Shown here: positions 34,121-42,040 of the stretch, in pieces
Layout: each line of letters opens with the position of its first letter
Position numbering within the stretch: position 1 is the stretch's first letter
DNA from: Anaerolineaceae bacterium
Lineage (GTDB): Bacteria; Chloroflexota; Anaerolineae; JAAYZQ01
NCBI GenBank assembly: GCA_012514775.1
Contig: JAAYZQ010000049.1
Location: forward strand, 1 to 62,668
DNA length: 62,668 nucleotides
Direction: 5' to 3'
The notes under the pieces: generated by a model
Told to the model about the DNA's origin: nothing
Database searches by the model: none
What the model saw: the letters and a program-made list of their open reading frames with translations, nothing else
Translations under genes and position numbers: made by a program

Positions 34121-34327
34121 ATAGATTGTGCAGCCAGACGCGGCCAAAAGTGGCCGGCCCATCATCGCTTTCCCGATCCCCCACGCGTGCACAACAAAAT
34201 AGACGGCGAGGCTGTTTTCGGCTGTGTTTCTCGCCGGTAGGGATGGCCCGGGATGCCTGGATGGAGGCACGATGGGACAGGTGTGTCGAAGGAATGGTTC
34301 GGATTGCAAGGAAAGGTTAGGGGAACA

Positions 34328-34837
34328 GTGCGCTTCTCAGTAAACGATAAGGTCATTCACCCCGCGCATGGGGCGGGCAGGATCACGGGCATTGAACAAA
34401 GGGGCCAGGTGAGCGAGAGCACATCCTATTATGTCATCGAGATCCCGGCCCAGCGATTGACCCTGCGCGTCCCAAGCCAACGCATGGAGCAGAGCGGGAT
34501 CCGGCCCGCGATGCAGCCGGGCAAGCTGCCCGGCGTGTTGGCCAGGCTGCGCAGCCGAGCCCATCCTCTACCCGACGATGCCGGGACGCGGCAAGAAGGC
34601 ATGGGCGAGAAGCTGGGCACCGGACATGCGCTGCAACTGGCCGAGGTAGTGCGCGACCTGACGTGGCACCGGCAGCGGGCGCACCTGACCAAGAGAGACA
34701 CCGACCTTCTGAACCGAGGCCGGGCGCTTCTCGCCGCCGAAATGGCCCTTGCCTCAGACACCGAGATTGCAGAGGCCACCCGCGCCATTGATGAGGCCCT
34801 GGCGGCCGGCATGGAGCGCGACGCAAGTCACGCCTGA
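34328..34837 (+). CDS. CarD family transcription regulator
   Basis: A 169-residue protein with an N-terminal CarD/TRCF RNA-polymerase-interacting domain (VNDKVIHPAHGAGRITGIEQ, then YYVIEIPAQRLTLRVP) and a helical C-terminal domain (LAEVVRDLTWHRQRAHLTKR). CarD binds the RNA polymerase beta subunit and stabilises open promoters. The start is GTG 34328 behind AGGTTAGGGG. Tudor-like residues and the length match the family (about 160). It has its own promoter with a long leader and a very strong downstream hairpin. Confidence 0.9.
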   Translation: MRFSVNDKVIHPAHGAGRITGIEQRGQVSESTSYYVIEIPAQRLTLRVPSQRMEQSGIRPAMQPGKLPGVLARLRSRAHPLPDDAGTRQEGMGEKLGTGHALQLAEVVRDLTWHRQRAHLTKRDTDLLNRGRALLAAEMALASDTEIAEATRAIDEALAAGMERDASHA

Positions 34838-34858
34838 CGCCAGGAGCAGCGAAGCGTA

Positions 34859-34922
34859 TCGCCCGACGTGGGTCGGGCGAGAAAATAGCGCAGATCGGGC
34901 GCGCCCGATCTGCGCTATTTTC
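34859..34922. terminator. Double hairpin, including a 42-bp perfect palindrome
   Basis: TCGCCCGAC/GTCGGGCGA (34859-34867, 34872-34880) is followed at once by a perfect 42-bp inverted repeat (34881-34922) starting GAAAATAGCGCAGATCGGGC with its mirror after the centre at 34901/34902. The outer bases are A4 on the left and T4 on the right, so each strand reads as a stem ending in U4. It lies between convergent carD and the RRM gene and should stop transcription both ways. Confidence 0.88.
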
Positions 34923-35029
34923 TATCTCCGGCCTTGCTCACCCGGCGCGAGCGTCACGCCCGATGATCTGGCCGATGTTGGTCGTCTGTGGTGTTACAAT
35001 GGCCGGGCCAAAAAGCGCCGGCGATCTCG

Positions 35030-35320
35030 CTACCAGCGGGAGCGACCCCTGTTGCCGCCGCGGCCGCGGTCGGCCTGCGGTTTGGCATTGTCCACGCGGA
35101 TCTCACGGTCGTCCACCATTTTGCCGTTGAGGGCGCTGATGGACTTTTCGGCGGCTTCCGCCGTCGCCATCTCGACAAAAGCAAAACCCTTCGGCCGTCC
35201 GGTGTCCCGGTCGGTGATGACATTGACCGATTCGACGTCGCCGAACTCGGCAAACAAGCGCCGCAGCGTATCCTCGGTCGTGTTGTAGCTGAGATTGCCT
35301 ACGTAAAGCTTTTGAGCCAT
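35030..35320 (-). CDS. RRM-domain RNA-binding protein
   Basis: A 96-residue single-RRM protein of the bacterial Rbp family. RNP2 is KLYVGNLSY (residues 4-12) and RNP1 is KGFAFVEM. The Gly/Arg tail (QADRGRGGNRGRSRW) binds RNA non-specifically. Such proteins accumulate in the cold in cyanobacteria and others. It is 7 bp downstream of the cold-shock protein gene, so they form one operon. The upstream in-frame sequence overlaps the csp gene and was rejected as the start. Confidence 0.93.
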   Translation of the reverse strand: MAQKLYVGNLSYNTTEDTLRRLFAEFGDVESVNVITDRDTGRPKGFAFVEMATAEAAEKSISALNGKMVDDREIRVDNAKPQADRGRGGNRGRSRW

Positions 35321-35327
35321 GATCTGG

Positions 35328-35546
35328 TTACCGTCCTCCCTGTACTGAGACGTCCGCTGCCTGCAAGCCCTTGGGGCCTCGCTCGACAGTGAACTCGACC
35401 TGCTGCCCTTCTTCCAGATTTCGATAGCCTTCGCCGCGAATTGCGGTGTGGTGGACAAAGACATCGGGGCCACCTTGTCGTTCGATGAAGCCGTAGCCCT
35501 TGTCCGGGTTGAACCATTTGACGGTTCCAGTTTCTCGTTCAGCCAT
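35328..35546 (-). CDS. csp: Cold-shock protein (CspA family)
   Basis: A 72-residue OB-fold protein with RNP1 KGYGFIER and RNP2 VFVHHTAI. It binds single-stranded nucleic acid and melts RNA structure. ATG 35546 follows AAGGTAAGGAA. An open frame continues upstream for 31 codons into the leader, but the family consensus ([16 protein letters not shown]) and the ribosome site fix the start here. The 130-nt leader with an internal terminator-like hairpin points to regulation by antitermination or temperature. Confidence 0.96.
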   Translation of the reverse strand: MAERETGTVKWFNPDKGYGFIERQGGPDVFVHHTAIRGEGYRNLEEGQQVEFTVERGPKGLQAADVSVQGGR

Positions 35547-35597
35547 TTCCTTACCTTTCGGGAACATTGCTAGGAAGAAGGTCCAGCCGGTCGCCTG

Positions 35598-35636
35598 AAA
35601 GAAAAAGGCGCTCAGACCTGTAAAAGTCTGGGCGCC
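35598..35636 (-). promoter_or_regulatory. Terminator-like hairpin in the csp leader (putative attenuator)
   Basis: On the minus strand GGCGCCCAGAC (35636-35626) pairs with GTCTGAGCGCC (35617-35607, one G-U) around an 8-nt loop. The stem is followed by TTTTT-C-TTT (35606-35598). The element lies about 40 nt downstream of the predicted start and about 50 nt upstream of the csp ATG. Confidence 0.7.
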
Positions 35637-35684
35637 CATTGTCTTTTTGCACGAACCAGATTCTTACTTCATCCTGCGGCCGTG

Positions 35685-35713
35685 ATTGTACCATGTTTAC
35701 TGCAATTTGTCAA
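35685..35713 (-). promoter_or_regulatory. Promoter of the csp-rbp operon
   Basis: Minus strand TTGACA (35713-35708), 17-nt spacer, TACAAT (35690-35685) with an extended TGG. The predicted start is near 35678. Confidence 0.85.
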
Positions 35714-35763
35714 GTAGTCGTTCCGTTTGAAAGTTCGTTGATAGGGCTAGGACAATGGTCCTA

Positions 35764-35792
35764 TTGACAAGAGGGAGCAGGCCGGATATGCT
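35764..35792 (+). promoter_or_regulatory. Promoter of the FG-GAP protein gene
   Basis: TTGACA (35764-35769), 17-nt spacer, TATGCT (35787-35792), about 75 nt before the ATG. Confidence 0.72.
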
Positions 35793-35872
35793 GAGGGCAC
35801 GGCAGGTGCTGCACCTCGCCGTAGAGGTCCACGCGGTATCAGGAAGAAGCAAGAGCACCGATGGAGGCTATT

Positions 35873-38800
35873 ATGAAGGATCAGCTCCGGCTCTGTGGAA
35901 TGTGTCTCCTAGGAATCACCTTGGCCCTACTGGTTGCCCCCCCGTCTACGGCAAGCGCGTCGCCCCGGGCCTCCGCACCCGGTGTGCCGGCCGATTGGTG
36001 GGCAGAGGTCCAGGCAGAGATCGAACAGGTCGAGTATTCCATCACCTGGCAGGATCAAACGTATCTCCCCGGTTCACCTGAGGCCTTTCAGGCTCCTAAC
36101 CGTGCCGAGAATCTACGCACTTACTTTGAGCCCGGCGGCCCCACGGTCCTTCCTCGCCTGTGGCCCGAGGACCTTTCCGATCCGCCCTGGCGCTGGGAGC
36201 TGCGCCTGGCCGCCTGGGGTCGGGGAGGGATGGAACCGGTTCCGGCCGCCAGCGTGGAGGTCCAGGGCAACCTCATCGAATACCGGCGCGGCCCGCTTGT
36301 TGAGTGGTACCGCAACGATGGGGACGGGCTGGCCCAGGGGTTTCGCCTGAGTGTGGCGCCCCCAGCCGAGGGCTCCCCGGCTCCCCTGGCCCTGGAGATG
36401 CTGGTGGACAGCCACCTGACCCGCCAAGGAGGCGAGGGTCCCGGTGCAGCCTTCCTCGACGCCGGGGGACAGGCCGTGCTGCGCTACGGGGCGTTGAGCG
36501 CCGCCGACGCCGATGGCCGGTCTTTGCCAGTATGGCTGTCTACGACAGGCCAGGCACTCCTCCTCCTGGTAGACGACGCTGGCGCCACCTATCCCATCGA
36601 GATCACCACCAGCATCACCGGACTGCCCTCCACCGACGACTGGTCCCTTACCTGGGGCACGGCCGGCACCCAGTTTGGATTCTGCGTCAGCACCGCCGGC
36701 GACGTCAACGGCGACGGCCGTTCGGACGTTCTCGTCGGCGCACCTCATTTCGACGGTGGCCAGACCGACGAGGGCGCGGCGTTCATCTTCCTGGGCCACC
36801 CCCTCGGCCTGGGTGTGGCCCCTGCCTGGGGCAAGGAGAGCGACCAGACCGGTGCCCAGTTCGGCTACACGGTGGCGACCGCGGGCGACGTGAACGGCGA
36901 CGGCTTCGCAGACGTCATCGTCGGCGCACCAAAATACAATCATCCCGACAGCGACGAGGGCGGCGCCTGGGTTTACCATGGCAGCGCCACCGGCGTGCAC
37001 AGTGTCCCCGACTTTTTTGCCCAATCGGACCAGGGAAGCGCCGAGCTGGGGTCCGCGGTGGCCCCGGCCGGCGACGTAAATGGCGACGGCTATGCCGACG
37101 TCATCGTCGGCGCCTGGCACTACGATGCTCCGACCTCCGCGGAGGGTGCGGCTTTTGTCTGGTATGGCTCGGCGCATGGTGTCAACGGGGGCGCGAACGG
37201 GGTTCCCGCCAACGCTGCATGGCGGGCGGAGGCCGATCAGGAAGGTGCCTTCCTGGGCATCGCCGTGTCTACCGCCGGCGACGTGAACGGCGACGGTTAC
37301 GCCGACGTCATCGTCGGTGCCAACGAATACGGCGGCGGCGACGAAGGCCTTGCGCTGGTCTGGCACAGCACCGCCAACGGGCCCAACAATGGTGTCGTGG
37401 GCACTCCGAGCAACGCGGAATGGACGGCGGCCGGCGCCAGCAGCGGAGCGCACCTGGGCCGGTCGGTGTCCACGGCGGGTGACGTGAACGGCGACGGGTA
37501 TGCCGACGTCATTGTCGGTTCCCCCCACTATACCAACGGCCAGGCGGGGGAGGGCGCGGCCTACCTCTACCTGGGCTCGGACGGCGGGCTTGCCGCTGAC
37601 CCGGACAACCAGGACGAAGGCAACATGGTCGAGGCCTGGTTCGGCCAGTCGGTAGCCATGGCCGGCGACGTCAACGGCGACGGCTACGCCGACGTCGTGG
37701 TCGGCGCCCCTCTCTACACCAACGACCAGACCGAAGAGGGCCGCGCCTTCTTGTGGTACGGCTCGCCGTCGGGGATCAGCGCCACGCGCGATTGGTGGGC
37801 TGAAGGCAACACCACGCAGGCCTGGTACGGCAATTCGGTGGCCACGGCCGGCGACGTGAACGGCGACGGCTATTCGGACCTGATCGTCGGCGCCCCCGGT
37901 GAGGCCTCTCAGGCTGGGAGCGCCTTTGTCTACCACGGCTCCCCGGATATGCCCGGGGAAGTGGCCAACTGGAGCAAACGCAGCAACATGGAGAATGCCT
38001 ATTTCGGCTGGTCTGTCGGCACGGCCGGCGACGTCAACGCCGACGGGTATGCAGACATTATCGTCGGCGCGCCGTTGTGGGACGCGGGGCAGGTGAACGA
38101 GGGCGCGGCGTGGATCTATCGTGGCAGCGCGGCAGGACTGGTCTCTACCCCATATTGGTACGAACAGAGCGACCAGGAAAATGCGCAGTTCGGTTACTCG
38201 GTGGGCGCCGCCGGCGACGTGAACGGCGACGGCTACGGGGACGTCATCGTCGGCACACCGTATTACGCGCATGGCGCGGCAGAGGAAGGCGGAGCCTGGG
38301 TCTACCACGGTTCCAGTTCGGGCGTGAGCACGACGTCGAGCTGGCACAAGGAGAGCGACCAGGCCGGGGCACGGTTCGGCTACTCGGTGGCAACGGCCGG
38401 CGACGTCAACAACGACGGCTATGCCGACGTCGTCGTCGGCGCGCCCTTGACCGATCACGGCCAGGTCGACGAGGGAGTTGCCTGGATTTACCACGGTTCC
38501 GCTGCCGGCCTGGGCCTGGTCCCGTCCCGCCATATGGAAAGCGATCACGCCGGGGCCCAGTTCGGCTACTCTGTAGCGACGGCGGGCGACGTGAACGCCG
38601 ACGGCTTCAGCGACGTCGTCGTCGGCGCACCCTATTGGGAGGACGATGCCATGAACGAAGGCCGGGCCTGGCTCTATCTCGGTTCCGACACGGGCCTGTC
38701 CAGCAGCGCAGCATGGCACGCCGAAAGCAACACCTCCGGCGCACGGCTGGGTCACGCCGTCGCCAGCGCCGGCGACGTCAACGGCGATGGCTACAGCGAC

Positions 38801-39694
38801 GTCGTGGTCGGCGCCCCCTACTGGGCCGACGGGACCGCCACAGGCGAAGGCCGGGTGTGGGTTTTTCACGGCTCGGCAAGTGGACTGAGTGCTACCCATG
38901 CCTGGACCAGGGAGTCGGGCCAGAGCGACGCCTACTACGGCTACGCGGTCGGCACCGCGGGCGATGTCAACGGCGATGGCTATGCCGACCTCCTCATCGG
39001 CGCTCCGAGCATGACGCCTTCGGGCGGCGCACCGTCCGCGGGGCTGGTGCGGCTCTACCTTGGCTCCGCTGCCGGCCTGGGGTCGACGTACGCCTGGACC
39101 GGTCAGGGCGGAGGGGCTCTCTCCTGGTTCGGCATTTCGGCCGGCACTGCGGGCGACGTCAACGGCGATGGTTACGCCGACCTGGTCATCGGCGCCAAGG
39201 ACGACGATACCGTCCTTCAGAACGAGGGCAAGGTCGTGTGCTACTATGGCAACGGGCGCAGCGGCGCTGCCCTGGCGTTGCGGCAACTGAACAGCGCCGG
39301 TCAGGTACTGGCTTCCCTCGGCCATACCGACGAGGACACCTTTCGCCTCGCCTTTGTGCACACGAGCCCCTTTGGACGTGGCAAGATCATGGCCGAGATC
39401 GAGGTCAAGCCCCTGGGCATCAACTTCGACGGGCATGGGACCTACATACCTGGCGGCCTGTGGATGAACCATACCCTGCCCGGCGCTACCAGTATGATTG
39501 CCGGTGACTTGCACTTTGACCAGGCCTACCACTGGCGCATGCGCACCCTCTACCACCCTGGCACGACGCCCTGGATGCCTGCCAGCCGTTGGGTCACGGT
39601 GCCCTGGAACGGCTGGAACGAGGAGGATCTGGGCACGTCCGGGTCGAACCTGTTCCTGCCCCTGGTCACCCGCGACGTCACGACCGGGAGGTAG
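35873..39694 (+). CDS. Large secreted FG-GAP (integrin-alpha-like) beta-propeller protein
   Basis: A 1273-residue exported protein. A signal peptide (LCGMCLLGITLALLVAPPSTASA) leads into an N-terminal region of about 240 residues without a known domain. Fourteen FG-GAP repeats of about 60-68 residues follow, each with AGDVNGDGYADVIVGAP or a close variant; DVNGDGYAD is an EF-hand-like calcium loop. Two seven-bladed propellers would fit. About 130 C-terminal residues follow without a membrane anchor and end NLFLPLVTRDVTTGR. It probably binds an external ligand or surface partner in a calcium-dependent way. ATG 35873 is 5 nt after GGAGG and precedes the Lys of the signal peptide; ATG 35861 is less likely. 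Confidence 0.93.
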   Translation: MKDQLRLCGMCLLGITLALLVAPPSTASASPRASAPGVPADWWAEVQAEIEQVEYSITWQDQTYLPGSPEAFQAPNRAENLRTYFEPGGPTVLPRLWPEDLSDPPWRWELRLAAWGRGGMEPVPAASVEVQGNLIEYRRGPLVEWYRNDGDGLAQGFRLSVAPPAEGSPAPLALEMLVDSHLTRQGGEGPGAAFLDAGGQAVLRYGALSAADADGRSLPVWLSTTGQALLLLVDDAGATYPIEITTSITGLPSTDDWSLTWGTAGTQFGFCVSTAGDVNGDGRSDVLVGAPHFDGGQTDEGAAFIFLGHPLGLGVAPAWGKESDQTGAQFGYTVATAGDVNGDGFADVIVGAPKYNHPDSDEGGAWVYHGSATGVHSVPDFFAQSDQGSAELGSAVAPAGDVNGDGYADVIVGAWHYDAPTSAEGAAFVWYGSAHGVNGGANGVPANAAWRAEADQEGAFLGIAVSTAGDVNGDGYADVIVGANEYGGGDEGLALVWHSTANGPNNGVVGTPSNAEWTAAGASSGAHLGRSVSTAGDVNGDGYADVIVGSPHYTNGQAGEGAAYLYLGSDGGLAADPDNQDEGNMVEAWFGQSVAMAGDVNGDGYADVVVGAPLYTNDQTEEGRAFLWYGSPSGISATRDWWAEGNTTQAWYGNSVATAGDVNGDGYSDLIVGAPGEASQAGSAFVYHGSPDMPGEVANWSKRSNMENAYFGWSVGTAGDVNADGYADIIVGAPLWDAGQVNEGAAWIYRGSAAGLVSTPYWYEQSDQENAQFGYSVGAAGDVNGDGYGDVIVGTPYYAHGAAEEGGAWVYHGSSSGVSTTSSWHKESDQAGARFGYSVATAGDVNNDGYADVVVGAPLTDHGQVDEGVAWIYHGSAAGLGLVPSRHMESDHAGAQFGYSVATAGDVNADGFSDVVVGAPYWEDDAMNEGRAWLYLGSDTGLSSSAAWHAESNTSGARLGHAVASAGDVNGDGYSDVVVGAPYWADGTATGEGRVWVFHGSASGLSATHAWTRESGQSDAYYGYAVGTAGDVNGDGYADLLIGAPSMTPSGGAPSAGLVRLYLGSAAGLGSTYAWTGQGGGALSWFGISAGTAGDVNGDGYADLVIGAKDDDTVLQNEGKVVCYYGNGRSGAALALRQLNSAGQVLASLGHTDEDTFRLAFVHTSPFGRGKIMAEIEVKPLGINFDGHGTYIPGGLWMNHTLPGATSMIAGDLHFDQAYHWRMRTLYHPGTTPWMPASRWVTVPWNGWNEEDLGTSGSNLFLPLVTRDVTTGR
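36655..39250 (+). repeat. Fourteen FG-GAP coding repeats
   Basis: Units of about 180-206 bp, each containing a GGCGACGTNAACGGCGACGG-like core. Cores start near 36697, 36888, 37068, 37272, 37478, 37662, 37848, 38028, 38208, 38397, 38583, 38769, 38958 and 39147. This is a protein repeat, not an array of DNA elements. Confidence 0.9.
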
Positions 39695-39767
39695 CGCCTG
39701 CCTCGAAGGGCACGGGGCACGGATCGCGGACGAAGATGTAGGCCAGGAGGGCCACACGACAAGAGAA

Positions 39768-39800
39768 GGCTCCCCGGAGGCGAGGACCTGCCGGGGAGCC
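39768..39800 (-). terminator. Terminator-like hairpin after the LPETGG protein gene
   Basis: GGCTCCCCGG (39768-39777) pairs perfectly with CCGGGGAGCC (39791-39800). Read on the minus strand, the stem is followed by TTCTCTT, a weak T-tract. It also lies about 75 bp past the FG-GAP gene. Confidence 0.6.
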
Positions 39801-39822
39801 ATAGTGCGGGAGGAAGTGAAAG

Positions 39823-40464
39823 CTAACGCGGCCGCCGGGCTCGGGCAAGGCCGGCAGCCGCGGCCACCACGGCCGCACCGCCAACGACCAGGGCGAGGGC
39901 CATCCAGGGCAGGTTCTCGCCACCGGTCTCGGGCAGCTCGGAGGGCTGCTCCTCAGTAGTGGTCGCATCCCCGTCCTCAGCGGCAGCCGTCGGCTCTGCC
40001 GTGGCATCCGCGCTCTCCTGGGCCCCGGGGAAAGAGGCAAAGGTTTCGCCCGGGCTGATGACGAACCAGACGCCGCCGACGCCTTCCCCGGTCGCGTCGC
40101 CGGGGCTGGCGTCCTGGATCCAGAAGTAGAGGGGCATGCCGTTGTAGGCCACCTGGCGGGTGCCGTCGTCCCGGTCGATGACGGACAGCTCGCCGGTCAG
40201 CCCTTCGCCGGCCTGGGGCTCGCCGTCCTCACCCACCAGGAGGGGCGGCCAGTTGGTGGCGCATTGATCGTAGCAGTTGCTGACGCCCTCTTGGTCCCTG
40301 GTGTACATGTAGAGGGTCATGCCCTCCCCATCGGTCAAGATCATGCCCAGCTCCGGGTGATCGCTTACCTGGACGGTCACCTCCTGGGCCATGACTCCGG
40401 GCACCAACGCCAGGAGCAAGAACAGTCCCAGACCCCAGGCCACCGCCTTCCGATTGAATGACAT
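39823..40464 (-). CDS. COG4315-type secreted protein with LPETGG sortase-like anchor
   Basis: A 213-residue exported protein. A signal peptide (LGLFLLLALVPGVMAQ) is followed by two copies of the secreted lipoprotein-15 repeat: GMTLYMYTRDQEGVSNCYDQ with CATNWPPLL, and MPLYFWIQDASPGD with VGGVWFVI. The function of this family is unknown. A Thr/Glu-rich stalk leads to LPETGG, a hydrophobic span and an Arg tail (LARARRPR). That is the layout of a sortase-anchored wall protein. No sortase gene is in the window. ATG 40464 follows GGAAGGAGAA; the longer upstream frame is non-coding. Confidence 0.9.
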   Translation of the reverse strand: MSFNRKAVAWGLGLFLLLALVPGVMAQEVTVQVSDHPELGMILTDGEGMTLYMYTRDQEGVSNCYDQCATNWPPLLVGEDGEPQAGEGLTGELSVIDRDDGTRQVAYNGMPLYFWIQDASPGDATGEGVGGVWFVISPGETFASFPGAQESADATAEPTAAAEDGDATTTEEQPSELPETGGENLPWMALALVVGGAAVVAAAAGLARARRPR

Positions 40465-40581
40465 GGTAGCATTCTCCTTCCCTTTTGATGGTTCACGCCG
40501 CCTACCGGCCGCAGGCGCTCGACGACGATCATAAAACACTACGCATGGCAAAGCGGCTCGGATCTGTTTTTGTCAATAATC

Positions 40582-40607
40582 TTGATGAAATTTCGAAATT
40601 TAATCAA
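40582..40607. promoter_or_regulatory. 26-bp AT-rich palindrome, candidate operator
   Basis: TTGATgAAATTTCGAAATTTaATCAA is symmetric over 26 bp with one mismatched pair; the inner 14 bp AAATTTCGAAATTT are perfect. It lies in the divergent gap between the LPETGG protein and the EAD-protease operon, 41 bp before the -35 of the latter. A dimeric regulator could bind here. Confidence 0.55.
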
Positions 40608-40647
40608 TGAACCTTCGGGTTTGCGCCCTTGACGAACCCCAAGGCTC

Positions 40648-40676
40648 TTGACTGCCCCTGTCAAATATGGTAAACT
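40648..40676 (+). promoter_or_regulatory. Promoter of the EAD-protease operon
   Basis: TTGACT (40648-40653), 17-nt spacer, TAAACT (40671-40676) with an extended TGG. The predicted start is near 40683. Confidence 0.72.
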
Positions 40677-40682
40677 GCCTCT

Positions 40683-40941
40683 GCCTCAAGAGCTTGAGGA
40701 TCATATCGCAGCGCTGCGTTTTCATGGGCCGGAGGCTCGCCACCGGTGGCGCTGATCACGACTTGCTCCCAAAGCCACCCAGGCACGGCCAGGGTGCCCT
40801 TTGCAGCCCGCCGTCCAGATCGTTTGCCACCCGGCCTACAGGCCCGGAACCCCGGTCCCGGCTACCACCGGGACCCTAAGACAGATCACCATCGCAGCTC
40901 AACGGCTGGCCGACAGGCATTTCCAGCGAGAGGAGAGTACC
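40683..40941 (+). other. Long untranslated leader of the EAD-protease operon
   Basis: About 260 nt between the predicted transcription start and the protease ATG. It begins with a hairpin CTCAAG-AG-CTTGAG and later has GGTCCCGG/CCGGGACC around a short loop. In-frame sequence upstream of ATG 40942 lacks a start signal. No known riboswitch was recognised. Confidence 0.5.
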
Positions 40942-42009
40942 ATGGTCAAGCTCGAACAACAGGATTTCCAACAACTCGTCGCCCTTCTGCAAGGCCAGGA
41001 TCTGATGCAGGATGATCGCTCGCGGCGGCAGGTGATGCGCATGGCCGGCCTGGAGCAGGTCCTGCCCCTTCTCGACCTGCAGGGCGCCCCTTTCACCGTG
41101 ACCTCGAACATCGTCAGCTTCCTGGCAAGCTACGGCAGGATTACTTATGACAACGAGGCCCTGGGCCAGTTCCTCAACACGATGAAGGCCTTTGTCGGGC
41201 TGGAGCAGCAGGACAGGCTGGCCGGCATCATTGCCAAGTATGCCATGATGGAGCCGATCGCCCCCGCCCAGCCGATGGGCAAGTGGCAAAATCCCACGAC
41301 CTCGGACACCGTGGTGGAAAAGATCTTTGGCGAAAACACGCTGCGACCCATCGCCTTTCTTTCCCGCGGCGTGGAGATTGCCCGCAGCGTCCTCTACGTC
41401 GGGGTATCGGCCGGCGGCGAGCGCTGGTCGGGCACCGGATTCCTGGTGGCGCCCGACCTGGCGATGACCAACCACCACGTCGTCTCCGAGCCGGCTCACC
41501 TCGCCGGCACCACGGCCAAGTTCAACTACCAGGAGACCTTTGATGGCCGCGACGAGCCCACCAGCGTCTACAGGGCCAGGCCGGACGGGCTGTTCCACGC
41601 CAACGAAGCCCTCGACTATGCCATCTTTGAGGTCGATGGCGAGCCGGGCCAGGAATGGGGCTACCTGCCCCTGACGCTTGCAGAGGTCAAGACGGGCCAG
41701 CGCATCAACATCATCCAACATCCCTTTGGCCAGCCCAAGCAGATCTCGGTTCAGAATAACATGGTGGAGTACGTGGGCGGCAACGTCCTGCAATACGTGA
41801 CCTCCACCAACCCCGGCTCGTCCGGCTCGCCGGTCCTGAACAACGGCTGGCAGGTGGTGGGCCTGCACCACGCTGGCGGCTACATCCCCGAGCCTACCAC
41901 CGGCCGGTTCTACAGCCGCAACGAGGGCATCCTCATAAGCCGTATCCTCGACGACTTGCCCCAGGAGCTTCGGACAAAGGTCGCCGACGCCGCCCAGGCG
42001 GCCGGGTAG
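40942..42009 (+). CDS. Trypsin-like serine protease with N-terminal effector-associated domain
   Basis: A 355-residue cytoplasmic protein with no signal peptide. Residues 1-105 form a helical module (QQLVALLQGQDLMQDDRSRR, then ITYDNEALGQFLNTMKAFVG) like the death-fold-type effector-associated domains (EADs) found on effectors of NTP-dependent conflict systems. A linker of about 40 residues leads to a trypsin-fold protease with H179 in AMTNHHVVS, D225 in ALDYAIFEV and S294 in NPGSSGSPVLNNG. In known systems EADs pair with like domains on partner proteins to recruit or activate the effector. Two EAD-like partners follow in the same operon. ATG 40942 follows GAGAGGAGAG. Confidence 0.9.
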   Translation: MVKLEQQDFQQLVALLQGQDLMQDDRSRRQVMRMAGLEQVLPLLDLQGAPFTVTSNIVSFLASYGRITYDNEALGQFLNTMKAFVGLEQQDRLAGIIAKYAMMEPIAPAQPMGKWQNPTTSDTVVEKIFGENTLRPIAFLSRGVEIARSVLYVGVSAGGERWSGTGFLVAPDLAMTNHHVVSEPAHLAGTTAKFNYQETFDGRDEPTSVYRARPDGLFHANEALDYAIFEVDGEPGQEWGYLPLTLAEVKTGQRINIIQHPFGQPKQISVQNNMVEYVGGNVLQYVTSTNPGSSGSPVLNNGWQVVGLHHAGGYIPEPTTGRFYSRNEGILISRILDDLPQELRTKVADAAQAAG

Positions 42010-42040
42010 CGGGCTGGCACGAGACAAAGGAGGAGATAGC

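Noticed and set aside
35547..35639. An N-terminal extension of the cold-shock protein
   Set aside because: The frame is open, but the added residues overlap the terminator-like hairpin, and the internal ATG has a good ribosome site and the family start.
36655..39250. Regular DNA repeats of about 180-206 bp
   Set aside because: Not a CRISPR array: the periodic units encode FG-GAP blades in one frame, and the spacing and divergence follow the protein.
36113..39802. A 1229-residue open frame antisense to the FG-GAP gene
   Set aside because: It mirrors the repeats of the plus-strand gene in a GC-rich region; the plus-strand protein has a signal peptide, ribosome site and clear domains, while the antisense has none.
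40560..40620. AT-rich island as a sign of horizontal transfer of the EAD operon
   Set aside because: Only the intergenic stretch is AT-rich; the three genes have the same GC-rich codon use as their neighbours.
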